Source of the DNA: Pseudomonas putida
GTDB lineage: Bacteria; Pseudomonadota; Gammaproteobacteria; Pseudomonadales; Pseudomonadaceae
Direction of reading: 5' to 3'
Assembly: GCF_001941965.1 (NCBI RefSeq)
Contig: NZ_MKZO01000012.1
Coordinates: forward strand, 372,001-436,000
Length of the DNA stretch: 64,000 nucleotides
A program made the position numbers and the translations under genes. Under the pieces are notes generated by a model. That model did not search any database. It saw only the letters and a list, made by a program, of their open reading frames with translations, and was not told where the DNA came from. Shown in pieces: positions 40,897-49,707 of the stretch. Positions within the stretch are counted from its first letter, which is position 1; each line of letters begins with the position of its first letter.

Positions 40897-41889
40897 TCAG
40901 TTCCTCCGTGCAACACCATCGGTGCGCTCGATCCGCACCACGTCGCCGCCATCGCCGCCCAGCCGCAGTTCGGCCGCGCCGAACAGGCGATCCACGACGT
41001 AGTACGGCGAGCGAAAACGGTAGTTCACCAGTTGCCCGTCGCCCTGCGCGCCGATGACAAACAGCGGCGGCAGCTCGCCCTGGGCGATGCCCGGCGGGAA
41101 CTGGATATAGACCTTCTCTCCATCATCGAAGGCGCGCAGAGGCTTCCACGGCGGGTTGCTGCCCGATACCGCGTAGCGGAAGCGGATCTTGTCCAGCGAC
41201 AGGCCCGTATCGACAGGCGTTGTTGCCTGCGCTGCCTGCGCCTGGCGCTGCAACGCGAGCATTCGGTCTTTCGGATAGTCCCAGGACACCGACGCCATCC
41301 ATGCCCTCTCGGTCGAGGTCAGCTCCAGCAGGTAGGTGCGCCGACTGGTGGTGATGACGAGATTGGTTTTCAGACCGGAGCGGATAGGCTTGACCAGCAC
41401 ATTGACGCGCAGATCGGCCCCGCCGCCGCTGGACGTGTCGCCCACGATCCAGCGCACGGTATCGCCGGCGGCGACCGTTACCAGTTCCTCGCCCGGTTGA
41501 AGCGAAACCACCGTCACGCGCCCCGGCGACGCATAGACCTGATAAAGCGCGCCATCGGTGAACGGCCACACCTGAATCGCGTTGACGTAGCCCTCACGGG
41601 TAGGCGCGATACGCGCTTCTGCATTGGCACGGGAAACGCGCACCTTTTCGTCGGCCGGCTCCGGCGCAACGGGGGCCTCATCGAGTTCCGGCAGGGGCTT
41701 CAACTGCGCCGGCAGCGCCAGCGGTTCAGGGACGGCGACGACTTCGACGGGCTTGGGCGGTTCGGGCAACGGCTGGGCCAGCACCGTCTCGTCGAGCGAG
41801 ATGGATGGCGGCGGCTTCCCCTGCGAGGCGCAGCCCGCGAGGGCCAGCAGCGTCAAAGGAACAACGTAAAGGCGGAAACGAAGTTTCAT
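40897..41889 (-). CDS. trbG: Conjugal transfer protein TrbG (VirB9 family)
   Basis: 330 residues from the ATG at 41889, which overlaps the trbF stop (ATGA). Signal peptide with a lipobox-like LLALAGC, a Pro/Glu-rich linker, then the VirB9 domain (YVNAIQVWPFTDGALYQVYASPGRVTVVSLQPGEEL) and the C-terminal PPLFVIGAQGDGQLVNYRF. It forms the outer-membrane core ring with TrbI. Confidence 0.94.
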   Translation of the reverse strand: MKLRFRLYVVPLTLLALAGCASQGKPPPSISLDETVLAQPLPEPPKPVEVVAVPEPLALPAQLKPLPELDEAPVAPEPADEKVRVSRANAEARIAPTREGYVNAIQVWPFTDGALYQVYASPGRVTVVSLQPGEELVTVAAGDTVRWIVGDTSSGGGADLRVNVLVKPIRSGLKTNLVITTSRRTYLLELTSTERAWMASVSWDYPKDRMLALQRQAQAAQATTPVDTGLSLDKIRFRYAVSGSNPPWKPLRAFDDGEKVYIQFPPGIAQGELPPLFVIGAQGDGQLVNYRFRSPYYVVDRLFGAAELRLGGDGGDVVRIERTDGVARRN

Positions 41890-42590
41890 GGTTTGGCTCC
41901 TTCGGAAGAATCCAGTTCGCGGCTCCATGACAGGCCGTTGACGTAGATACCCAATGGGTTCTTGAGCAGGCGCTGTTCAGTACGCGGGGTTTGCAGGACG
42001 GTCGAAAGCACGGCGTTCCAGCGTTCGGTGCCGGCGGGCGCACCGTTGACATAGCGCTGCTCTGTCCAGCGCACGTTGAAAGACGTGTCGCTCGCGCGAA
42101 CCACGCTGGTGATTTGCACCGTTACCGATTCCTTGCCGATGCGGGCGAATGGGTCATTGGTGCGGGCGTAGTCGTTGAGCACCGCCGCGCCCTTGTCGGT
42201 GGTGTAGTCGTAGGCATCGAGCCAGTTCTGCCGCACCACGATGGGGTCGATGGACAGCGAGCGAACCAGCGTCACGAAGCGCGCCAGGTGGTGCGCGATC
42301 TGCGCGTCGCCGGGCCGGTACGGCGTGGCGGCCTCTCCCACGGCGCGCACCTGCCCGGCTTGATCGACCTCGATGACATAGGGCGTCACGATGGACTGCG
42401 CCGAGCGCCACACCAGGCCGCCGGCCATCAACAGCGCGAGCACTAGGCAGCCGAAGGCCATCAGGCGCCAATTCTTCGCCTGCACGCGGGCGGAGCCGAT
42501 ACGGTCGTCCCACACCTGGGCGGCGGCTTGATACGGGGTGGCAGGCTGCGGCGTATCGGCGTAGCGCACCTGCGGTCGTTTGAATCGCAT
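41886..42590 (-). CDS. trbF: Conjugal transfer protein TrbF (VirB8 family)
   Basis: 234 residues with one N-terminal membrane helix (LMAFGCLVLALLMAGGLVW) and the periplasmic VirB8-like domain (SIVTPYVIEVDQAGQVRAVGEA; FNVRWTEQRYVNG). It is an inner-membrane scaffold of the mating channel. Coupled to trbG by a 4-base overlap. Confidence 0.94.
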   Translation of the reverse strand: MRFKRPQVRYADTPQPATPYQAAAQVWDDRIGSARVQAKNWRLMAFGCLVLALLMAGGLVWRSAQSIVTPYVIEVDQAGQVRAVGEAATPYRPGDAQIAHHLARFVTLVRSLSIDPIVVRQNWLDAYDYTTDKGAAVLNDYARTNDPFARIGKESVTVQITSVVRASDTSFNVRWTEQRYVNGAPAGTERWNAVLSTVLQTPRTEQRLLKNPLGIYVNGLSWSRELDSSEGAKP

Positions 42591-42608
42591 GGGTGTTCTC
42601 CTTGAAGG

Positions 42609-43976
42609 TTAGGTATCGGAATCCCGCAGGCTCGGGCCTTGCCCGGAGCCGCCGCCGTCGCCGCCGCGCAGCGTGTGGGCGGCAGTGGTCGCGGCATGGG
42701 TAGCCTGCTGGCGGCGGTGCATCCGCTTGGCCCAGGCCGGTTGCTGTTGCTTCTGCGAGCCTGCGGTGCCGTCTGCGGTCTGGCCGGGGCCAGCACCGTC
42801 GCTGCCGGCTTCTGTGCCGTTCCAGCCAGCGCGGAAGGAGTCGGCCACCTTCTGCCCAACAGCGGAAGCACCAGAGGTGACGCTGCGGCCTGCGGCTTGT
42901 GCGCCAGTCTTGGCGACATTGCCGAGGCCAGCCGCCGCGCCCTTGGCACCGCCGCCGGCCGCAGCGGAACCGGCCTGGAACGCCGATCGGGCACTGCCGG
43001 CCGCCGAAGTCGCGGCACGCGCACCGGCACCGGCCAGCTTTGCGGCCGCCGGGGCCATTCGTGCCCCGGCCATGACGGCGCCGCCCACGCCCGTTACGGC
43101 GGCGCCGATGGCAACGCCGGTGCCGACAGCCCCGACCGCAGCACCAGCCATCGCGCCCGCACCAAGCTGTGGCGCACCGGACACCAGGCCGGTGGCGATA
43201 CCGGGGCCGAAAATGCCCAGCGCCAGCAGCGCGAGCGAGGCCAGCATCACGACCAGCGCGTGGTCGATGGATGGTTCGTCGGGATGCACCTGGAACTCGG
43301 CGAACAGGCCTGAACCGATGCCGACGATGACGGCCAGCACCAAGACCTTGATGCCTGACGACACCACGTTGCCTAGCACCTTTTCCGCGAGGAACGAGGT
43401 CTTGTTCCAGAGTGCAAACGGGATCAAGACGAAGCCGGCGAGCGTAGTCAGTTTGAACTCGATCAGCGTGATGAAAAGCTGTACGGCCAGCACGAAGAAG
43501 CAGAGGATCACCACCAGCCAGGCGATGAACAGAACCACGATAGGGTCGATGTTCACGAACACCTCGGGGAACCCAGCCATGTCCCCGATCTGTTCCAGAA
43601 TCGGCGCGGCTGCGTCGATGCCGGTCTTCGCCAGCCGGCCCGGCTGAAGGAAGTTCTCCATCGTGATGGCCGAGCCGGTAGCGGTAATTCCCAAGCCGGC
43701 GAACGAGCGGAACACGATGCTCGCCAGCCAGTTGAAGTTGCCGATGATGTAGGCGAACGCGCCGACACAGAGCACCTTGCGCAGCAGCTTGGCGATCACG
43801 TCGTCGCCCTGGCCGGTGGCGTGGCTCATGGCCCAATACAGGCCAGCGATCGTCATGTCGATGACGATGAGCGTGGCGGTGAGAAATGCCACTTCGCCCT
43901 GCAATAAGCCGAAGCCCGAGTCGATGTAGCGCGAGAACGTATCGAGGAAACGGTCGATGATGGTCACGTCGTTCAT
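42609..43976 (-). CDS. trbL: Conjugal transfer protein TrbL (VirB6 family)
   Basis: 455 residues. The first 270 hold six or so membrane helices, as in VirB6/TrbL; the C-terminal third is a Gly/Ala-rich, low-complexity cytoplasmic or periplasmic tail ending in a Gln/His-rich region. It is a polytopic inner-membrane channel component. The start overlaps the stop of the small lipoprotein gene by 4 bases. The low-complexity tail is common in this ICE type and gives long false frames on other strands. Confidence 0.94.
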   Translation of the reverse strand: MNDVTIIDRFLDTFSRYIDSGFGLLQGEVAFLTATLIVIDMTIAGLYWAMSHATGQGDDVIAKLLRKVLCVGAFAYIIGNFNWLASIVFRSFAGLGITATGSAITMENFLQPGRLAKTGIDAAAPILEQIGDMAGFPEVFVNIDPIVVLFIAWLVVILCFFVLAVQLFITLIEFKLTTLAGFVLIPFALWNKTSFLAEKVLGNVVSSGIKVLVLAVIVGIGSGLFAEFQVHPDEPSIDHALVVMLASLALLALGIFGPGIATGLVSGAPQLGAGAMAGAAVGAVGTGVAIGAAVTGVGGAVMAGARMAPAAAKLAGAGARAATSAAGSARSAFQAGSAAAGGGAKGAAAGLGNVAKTGAQAAGRSVTSGASAVGQKVADSFRAGWNGTEAGSDGAGPGQTADGTAGSQKQQQPAWAKRMHRRQQATHAATTAAHTLRGGDGGGSGQGPSLRDSDT

Positions 43977-44299
43977 GGCGAATCCTCGGGCGGAGTGAGC
44001 GGAACGGCGCCCTCTGGCAATTCATCTGCGGGCGTATCGAAGCTCGGCGGAATCGGCGGGAGTTCAGCCAGCGAGTTGTATTCATCCGGCCCGGTATGGC
44101 CGGCGAAGAAGCGCCGCCGGAAGGCTTCAGCGGCGGCGCGGCAGGCATCCTCGCCCACGGCCTGCCGGTCGGCCGCGCATTGCCCGCGCAACGCCTTGAG
44201 CCGCACCGGATCTGCGGCCAGGGCGTCGGCCAGGTTCTCGGCCGGCTGCTGGCCGCACGCGGTCAGCAGCACGGCCATCAGGACGGAAGCGCATCGCAT
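43973..44299 (-). CDS. Putative entry exclusion lipoprotein, TrbK-like
   Basis: 108 residues with a short signal and lipobox LLTAC (Cys15). The mature part has the motif RLK-x-LR-x-QC-x2-DR-x8-C-x3-AEA-x-R-x-RF. The position between trbJ and trbL is that of trbK, the entry-exclusion gene of IncP-type systems. It is clearly related to the lipoprotein at 54610-54873. It would block uptake of the same element from other donors. Confidence 0.85.
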   Translation of the reverse strand: MRCASVLMAVLLTACGQQPAENLADALAADPVRLKALRGQCAADRQAVGEDACRAAAEAFRRRFFAGHTGPDEYNSLAELPPIPPSFDTPADELPEGAVPLTPPEDSP

Positions 44300-44311
44300 G
44301 GCCGCCTCCGG

Positions 44312-45055
44312 TCAGTTGTTATAGAAGTTGACGGACTGCGGCGTGTACGGCGTGCCGGTGCCCAGAAAGCGCCGCCGCACTTCGCGGGCGCGCTCCATAG
44401 CCGCCGCTTGCCGCGCCAGTTCCAGTGAAGCGGCCCGGTCTTGCGTGATCTGGAGCTGCTGCGCCTGGATCGACTGCTTGGCCTGCAAAGCCAGGAGCTG
44501 GTTCGTCGCCTGCATCGCTTGCAGCGCGCCGGTGGCCGACTGGCTCTGGCTCACGAGATCGGCCAGCGCGCTTTCGTCTTGGGCGAGGTTCTGCGACACC
44601 TGCGCCTGCATCCGCATCGCGGTGTGCAAGCCGTTCAAGGTGTTCTGCCAGCGTTCGCGGGCGTCCTGTGCCATGCGGTCGCCGCTGATGGTGGCGGCGT
44701 ACTGTTCCGGGTACAGGCGGGCGAACGTGGCATCCATGCTCTGCACGTCGTAGGCCAAGCCGCGCGCCTCGGCGATCAGGCGCTCGGTGGTGGCGAGCGT
44801 CGAGCGCAGGCGGTTGACGATGTTGAAGTCGAGATTTGCCAGGTTCCTGGCCTGGTTCATCAACATCTGCGCCTCGTTCTGAAGCTGGTTGATCTGGTTG
44901 TTGATCTGTTCCAGCGTGCGCACGGCGGTCAGCGTGTTCTGCACGAAGTTGGACGGGTCGAACACCGTCAGCGCGGATGCGGGCTGCACGGCCAGCAGCG
45001 ATACCGACAGCACGGCAGCGAGTGAGACAGAGAGCAAACGGGGCTTGGTCTTCAT
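44312..45055 (-). CDS. trbJ: Conjugal transfer protein TrbJ (VirB5 family)
   Basis: 247 residues from the ATG at 45055, which overlaps the trbE stop (ATGA). Signal peptide (SLLAVQPASA) and a long helical, Gln/Ala-rich body (INNQINQLQNEAQMLMNQARNLANLD), as in VirB5-like pilus tip adhesins. Periplasmic or pilus-associated. Confidence 0.94.
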   Translation of the reverse strand: MKTKPRLLSVSLAAVLSVSLLAVQPASALTVFDPSNFVQNTLTAVRTLEQINNQINQLQNEAQMLMNQARNLANLDFNIVNRLRSTLATTERLIAEARGLAYDVQSMDATFARLYPEQYAATISGDRMAQDARERWQNTLNGLHTAMRMQAQVSQNLAQDESALADLVSQSQSATGALQAMQATNQLLALQAKQSIQAQQLQITQDRAASLELARQAAAMERAREVRRRFLGTGTPYTPQSVNFYNN

Positions 45056-47502
45056 GGTGAAACCTCCAGCGGTTGAGAAGCGAGAAAGGAAGCTGCCGCC
45101 GGAGCGGACGGCAGCAGGTCGGCGGCCCAGCCGAGGCCGCGATGGCGCAGCCACGCGCCGGCGAAGCCGGGAGCGCCGGCCTGCGTCAGCACGCGGTCAA
45201 TATCGCGTTGGTCTTGAGGGGTGGATGCGCCCGCGAATGCGAGCGCGACAGGCCCCAGGTCGAGGTCGAACAGGCGATTGCCGAGGCGCGACTGGTAGTA
45301 GTAATCGCGCTTGGGCTGTGCGGTCGCCACGATCTCAATCTGGCGGCTGTTCAAGCCGAAGCCTTCGTAGATCGTGCGAATCTGCGGCTCGGTGGCCTGC
45401 GGGTTAGGTAAGAAGATCCTGCTCGCGCAGCTTTCGATGATGGCTGGCGCGATGGTCGAGTCCTTGATGTCGGCCAGCGACTGCGTGGCAAAGATGACGC
45501 TGACGTTCTTTTTTCTGAGCGTCTTGAGCCATTGCCGGATGCGGGCCGCGAAGGACGGCTCATCGAGGAACAGCCACGCTTCATCGAGGATCAGCAGCGT
45601 GGGCGCGCCGTCAAAACGTTCGTCGAAGCGGGCGAACAGGTAGCGCAGCACTGCTTGCACGGCGGCGGGGCTGTGCATCAGTTCTTCCATCTCAAAGCCC
45701 TGCACGTCGGCCATGCCCAGCCGGTCGTGGTCAGCGTCCAGCAGCTTGCCGTGGGCGCCGCCCAACACATAGGGCGCGAGCGCTTGGCGCAGCGCGTTGG
45801 ACTGCAATAACACCGACAAGCCGGTCATGGTGCGCTGCTCCACTGGCGCACCGGCAAGGCTTCGCAGCGCCGACCAAATGGCAGCCTTCTCGTCCGGGCC
45901 GACCGTCACGCCTTCGTGCAGCAGCCGGCCCTCCACCCATTCGGCGGCCCAGGTGCGGTAGCCCTCGTGGGCTATTCGCGCGAGTGGCTGGAAGGCGATG
46001 CCGCCATCGGCACCGAGGTCGTAGTGCTCACCGCCAAGGCCGAGGATGGTGGCGCGCATCGAGCGCCCCATGTCGAAGGCGAAGATCCGCGAGCCGAAGT
46101 AGCGCCGGAACTGCATGGCCAATATGGCGAGCAGCACCGACTTGCCCATGCCGGTCGGCCCGGCGACAAGGGTGTGCCCCACGTCGCCGATGTGCGTCAC
46201 CAGCCGGAACGGCGTCGCGCCATCGGTGCGGGTGACGATCAGCGGCGGGCCATCGAGGTGTTCGTTCTTCTCCGGCCCAGCCCATACCGCTGACATCGGC
46301 ATCATGTGCGCCAGGTTCAGCGTCGAAACGATGGGCTGACGCACGTTCGCGTATGCGTTGCCGGGGACGGACGACAGCCAGGCATCGACTGCGTTGAGGG
46401 TTTCGGGGATGGTCACGAAACCCCGGCCCTGGATGACGCGCTCCACCATGCGCAGCTTCTCGTCGGCCACGGCCGGGTCGGCGTCGAGCACCGTCACCGT
46501 GGCGGTGAGGTAGCCGAAGGCGACTTGATCGCTGCCCAGCTCCTGCAAGGCGGCATCGGCGTCGGCGGCCTTGTTGCTGGCATCGGTATCGACCAGCGGG
46601 CTTTCCTGCTGAAAGATCGTTTCGCGCAGCAGCGCGATGACGTTCTTGCGCTTGGCGAACCATTGGCGCCGCAAGCGCCCCAATTCCCGTTCCGCCTCGG
46701 CTTTGTCCAGGCACAGGAAGCGCGTACTCCAGCGATACGCAAAGCCCAGGCGGTTGAGGTCGTCCAAGATCCCCGGCCAGGTCGAGGTCGGGAAGCCTCG
46801 TACCGACACCACGCGCAGGTGCTGATCGCCCAGCATGGGCGCCAGGCCGCCGACCAGCGCGGCATCGGCCAGCAGTGCGTCGATATGGAACGGCACGTCG
46901 GGCACGCCGACGCGATAGCGCCGCGTGGAGACTGTGGCATGCAGGTAGGTCAGCGTCTGGCTATCGTCCAGCCAGGCAATCTCCGGCATCACACCATCGA
47001 GCAGGTCGAACACGCGATCGGTCTCTGCCACGAAGGAATCAAGCCGACCACGCCAGTCCACACCCTCAGTGGGCCGGTTCTCGTACAGCATCCCAGCCGC
47101 ACGGGCGCGAGACTCTTGCGGCGGTAGGTGTTGCAACGTGAAGTGATAGACGCTCTCGAAATGGCCATCCGACTCCTCGAACGCCGCGCGTCGCTCCTCA
47201 TCCACCAGCCAGGACAGTGGTTCGGGAAAGGAGGATTGCGGATAGCTCGATGCCCGCATCCGCTCGGCCTCGATATAGAAGGCCCAGCCAGACCCGGTAC
47301 GGCGAAGCGCGTTGTTCTGCCGCGCCGACGTGGCAATCAGCTCGCCCTGTGTCGCACTGTCCAAGTCGGGGCCGCGAAACTGGAACGTGCGTTGAAACGA
47401 ACCATCTTTGTTCAGCACAACGCCCGGCGCGACCAGCCCGGCCCAGGGCAGCCAGTCGGCAAGCAAGGCCGGGCGCTGACGATATTCGGCAAGGTTCAGC
47501 AT
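45052..47502 (-). CDS. trbE: Conjugal transfer ATPase TrbE (VirB4 family)
   Basis: 816 residues. N-terminal CagE/VirB4 domain (LNLAEYRQRPALLADWLPWAGLV), then the ATPase domain with Walker A GPTGMGKSVLLA (about 445) and Walker B LLILDEAWLFLD, and a late FATQSLADIKDS motif. It drives pilus assembly and substrate transfer at the inner membrane. Its length matches complete TrbE. Confidence 0.96.
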   Translation of the reverse strand: MLNLAEYRQRPALLADWLPWAGLVAPGVVLNKDGSFQRTFQFRGPDLDSATQGELIATSARQNNALRRTGSGWAFYIEAERMRASSYPQSSFPEPLSWLVDEERRAAFEESDGHFESVYHFTLQHLPPQESRARAAGMLYENRPTEGVDWRGRLDSFVAETDRVFDLLDGVMPEIAWLDDSQTLTYLHATVSTRRYRVGVPDVPFHIDALLADAALVGGLAPMLGDQHLRVVSVRGFPTSTWPGILDDLNRLGFAYRWSTRFLCLDKAEAERELGRLRRQWFAKRKNVIALLRETIFQQESPLVDTDASNKAADADAALQELGSDQVAFGYLTATVTVLDADPAVADEKLRMVERVIQGRGFVTIPETLNAVDAWLSSVPGNAYANVRQPIVSTLNLAHMMPMSAVWAGPEKNEHLDGPPLIVTRTDGATPFRLVTHIGDVGHTLVAGPTGMGKSVLLAILAMQFRRYFGSRIFAFDMGRSMRATILGLGGEHYDLGADGGIAFQPLARIAHEGYRTWAAEWVEGRLLHEGVTVGPDEKAAIWSALRSLAGAPVEQRTMTGLSVLLQSNALRQALAPYVLGGAHGKLLDADHDRLGMADVQGFEMEELMHSPAAVQAVLRYLFARFDERFDGAPTLLILDEAWLFLDEPSFAARIRQWLKTLRKKNVSVIFATQSLADIKDSTIAPAIIESCASRIFLPNPQATEPQIRTIYEGFGLNSRQIEIVATAQPKRDYYYQSRLGNRLFDLDLGPVALAFAGASTPQDQRDIDRVLTQAGAPGFAGAWLRHRGLGWAADLLPSAPAAASFLASQPLEVSP

Positions 47503-47514
47503 GGCGTCCTCCCC

Positions 47515-47784
47515 TCACACGTCCAGAAGCGGGCGGTGTTTGATATGCCGCGCGAAGACCTGCATGAACTGCGGATCGACGCGCGCACCCCATACGGCCA
47601 GCGAGTGGCCGACGATCCAGAGCACCACGCCGGGAATCCACAGTTGCAGGCCCAGCCCGACGGCGGCGGCTAGCGTGCCGTTGGCAATCGCCACGGTGCG
47701 CGGCGCACCGCCCAGCAGGATCGGCTCGGTCAGCGAGCGATGCAGCGGCACTTCAAAGCCCGGAAGATCGGTGGCCTTACTCAT
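47515..47784 (-). CDS. trbD: Conjugal transfer protein TrbD (VirB3 family)
   Basis: 89 residues: PGFEVPLHRSLTEPILLGGAPR near the N terminus and two hydrophobic stretches. This small inner-membrane protein sits next to the pilin and the ATPase, as usual for VirB3. It overlaps trbC by 4 bases. Confidence 0.94.
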   Translation of the reverse strand: MSKATDLPGFEVPLHRSLTEPILLGGAPRTVAIANGTLAAAVGLGLQLWIPGVVLWIVGHSLAVWGARVDPQFMQVFARHIKHRPLLDV

Positions 47785-48167
47785 ACGACGGCCCCTCCGG
47801 AGAAGCTGAAGAACGACAGGAAGAACGAGGACGCGGCGAACGCGATGGACAGGCCGAACACGATCTGGATCAGCTTGCGAAAGCCGCCGCTGGTATCACC
47901 GAACGCCAGCGCAAGCCCCGTCGAGATGATGATGATCACCGCCACGATCCGGGCGACTGGCCCTTGGATGGATTCGAGGATGGAGGTCAGCGGCCCTTCC
48001 CACGGCATCGAGGAACCGGCGGCCTGCGCCGTGCCCGCCAGCAACAGCATCAGCGCGGCCAGCAGCAGCCCTTGCCCTGCGGGACGGGCCAGGTGGCGCA
48101 GCCGCGCCATGCTGGACAGGCGAGAAATAGGATTTACGGAAAGACGGAAAGCATCAACGTGCGTCAT
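47781..48167 (-). CDS. trbC: Conjugal transfer pilin TrbC (VirB2 family)
   Basis: 128 residues with a long signal region (GLLLAALMLLLAGTAQA) and a mature two-helix hydrophobic pilin (WEGPLTSILESIQGPVARIVAVIIIISTG ... IAFAASSFFLSFF). It forms the mating pilus. It overlaps trbB and trbD by 4 bases each. Confidence 0.94.
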   Translation of the reverse strand: MTHVDAFRLSVNPISRLSSMARLRHLARPAGQGLLLAALMLLLAGTAQAAGSSMPWEGPLTSILESIQGPVARIVAVIIIISTGLALAFGDTSGGFRKLIQIVFGLSIAFAASSFFLSFFSFSGGAVV

Positions 48168-49234
48168 GGCAGTTCTCCAGGTTGGTCAGGGGTCGAGGAA
48201 GGCGCAGCGGCAGCGGCTGCAAGAGGAACCGGCGGCAGCTCGGGAAACGGCGTTTCCAGCGCATCTGTCAGGCGATAGCCCGCACCGTCGAAGCCGACGA
48301 CACGGGAGATGGTTTCGACGTGACGTTTGCGGCCACGGCCTGCGATGTGAATCACCACGTTGACCGCCTCGGCGATCAGGGCGCGGGGCGGATTCACTGC
48401 CACTTCGAGGATCAGTTGCTCCAGACGCAGCAGTGCGCCCAAGGCGGAGCCGGCATGGATGGTGGCAATGCCGCCGGGGTGGCCGGTGCCCCAGACCTTC
48501 ACCAAGTCCAGGGCTTCGCCGCCACGCACTTCGCCGACGATCACGCGGTCAGGCCGCAGGCGCATCGTGGCCCGCACCAGCTCGGTCATTGTGACGACGC
48601 CGGCGCGGGTGCGCAGCGGCACATGGTCGCGGGCCGCGCATTGCAGCTCGATGGTGTCTTCGAGCACCAGCACGCGGTCGCCTGTGGCGGCGATCTCGGC
48701 CAGCAGCGCGTTCGCCAGCGTGGTCTTGCCGGTGCTGGTGCCGCCGGCGATCAGGATGTTCTGCCGCTCGCGCACGGCGCGGCGCAGGAACTCGGCCTGC
48801 CCGGCGGTCAGGATGCCGTCGGCCACGTAGCGATCCAGGCCGATGATGCTCACGGCCCGCTTGCGTAGCGCGAAGGCTGGCCCCGGGGCGGCCGGAGGCA
48901 GGATGCCCTCGAAACGCTCGCCGGTTTCCGGCAACTCGGCGGTCAAGAGCGGCTGGCCGCGATGCACCTCCGCGCCGACATGCGCGGCGACCAGGCGGAT
49001 GATGCGTTCACCATCGGCCTCGGGCATCTCCACGCCCAGCGGCGAGCGACCCGACGACAGCCGATCCACCCACAGGGTGCGATCGGGGTTGAGCATGATT
49101 TCCACAACATCCGGATCTTCGAGCGCAGCGGCGATCAGCGGCCCCATCGCCGTGCGCAGCATCTGGATGCGGCGATCCTGGGACGCCGCGGCGGATGAGC
49201 GAGATTCAGGCGGAATCTGCGGAACGGCACTCAT
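48164..49234 (-). CDS. trbB: Conjugal transfer ATPase TrbB (VirB11 family)
   Basis: 356 residues. Walker A GGTSTGKTTLANALL, Asp box LVLEDTIELQC, Walker B-like VRGGEALDLVKVWGTGHPGG with His box GIATIHAGSA. A hexameric traffic ATPase at the cytoplasmic base of the channel. Overlaps the RHH gene upstream and trbC downstream. Confidence 0.96.
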   Translation of the reverse strand: MSAVPQIPPESRSSAAASQDRRIQMLRTAMGPLIAAALEDPDVVEIMLNPDRTLWVDRLSSGRSPLGVEMPEADGERIIRLVAAHVGAEVHRGQPLLTAELPETGERFEGILPPAAPGPAFALRKRAVSIIGLDRYVADGILTAGQAEFLRRAVRERQNILIAGGTSTGKTTLANALLAEIAATGDRVLVLEDTIELQCAARDHVPLRTRAGVVTMTELVRATMRLRPDRVIVGEVRGGEALDLVKVWGTGHPGGIATIHAGSALGALLRLEQLILEVAVNPPRALIAEAVNVVIHIAGRGRKRHVETISRVVGFDGAGYRLTDALETPFPELPPVPLAAAAAAPSSTPDQPGELP

Positions 49235-49707
49235 GACGCACGCTCTGCAGCTCGCTCATCGGCGGACGCCATCGCTGCTGCGTCATCCATCCGCATCGGA
49301 TCGGGGTGCAGTTCCTCCACCACGTCGCGCACCAGACTGCGGCCACGCAGCAGGTGGCGACCCAACTGCTCGACGAACTGCTCGAAGCGCGCTTTGCCCT
49401 GGGCGCGGGCCGCGTCCTTGTGGGCTTCTGGCACCGGCGTGCTGATGGTCAAGAAATAGCGGATGAACAGCGCCAGCGTTTCGATCTGGATGTTCTGGTC
49501 GCGCTCCATGCGTTCGGTCTGCCGCGACAGTCGATCCAGCCGCTTGGCAATGGCGGCCTCACGCTGGTCGCCCGCATCGGGTGACAGCCAGGACGCCAAG
49601 GCCGCTGCGACGATGGAGGACTTGGACACGCCTTTCTTGGCGGCAAGTTCATCCAGGCGCTTGGCGTGCTCGGGCTGGATGAAAAGATTGAGGCGGTATT
49701 GGCTCAT
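49231..49707 (-). CDS. CopG-type ribbon-helix-helix protein
   Basis: 158 residues. YRLNLFIQPEHAKRLDELAAKKGVSKSSIVAAALASWL is a ribbon-helix-helix DNA-binding motif at the N terminus; the remainder is helical with charged stretches. In trb-type ICEs it is found between traG and trbB and is thought to regulate transfer genes. It overlaps both neighbours by 4 bases. Confidence 0.9.
   Translation of the reverse strand: MSQYRLNLFIQPEHAKRLDELAAKKGVSKSSIVAAALASWLSPDAGDQREAAIAKRLDRLSRQTERMERDQNIQIETLALFIRYFLTISTPVPEAHKDAARAQGKARFEQFVEQLGRHLLRGRSLVRDVVEELHPDPMRMDDAAAMASADERAAERAS

Noticed and set aside
42154..44148. 664-codon frame overlapping trbL and trbF on the same strand
   Set aside because: Arg- and Gly-rich low-complexity product in the wrong frame of the trbL tail; trbL and trbF are intact.
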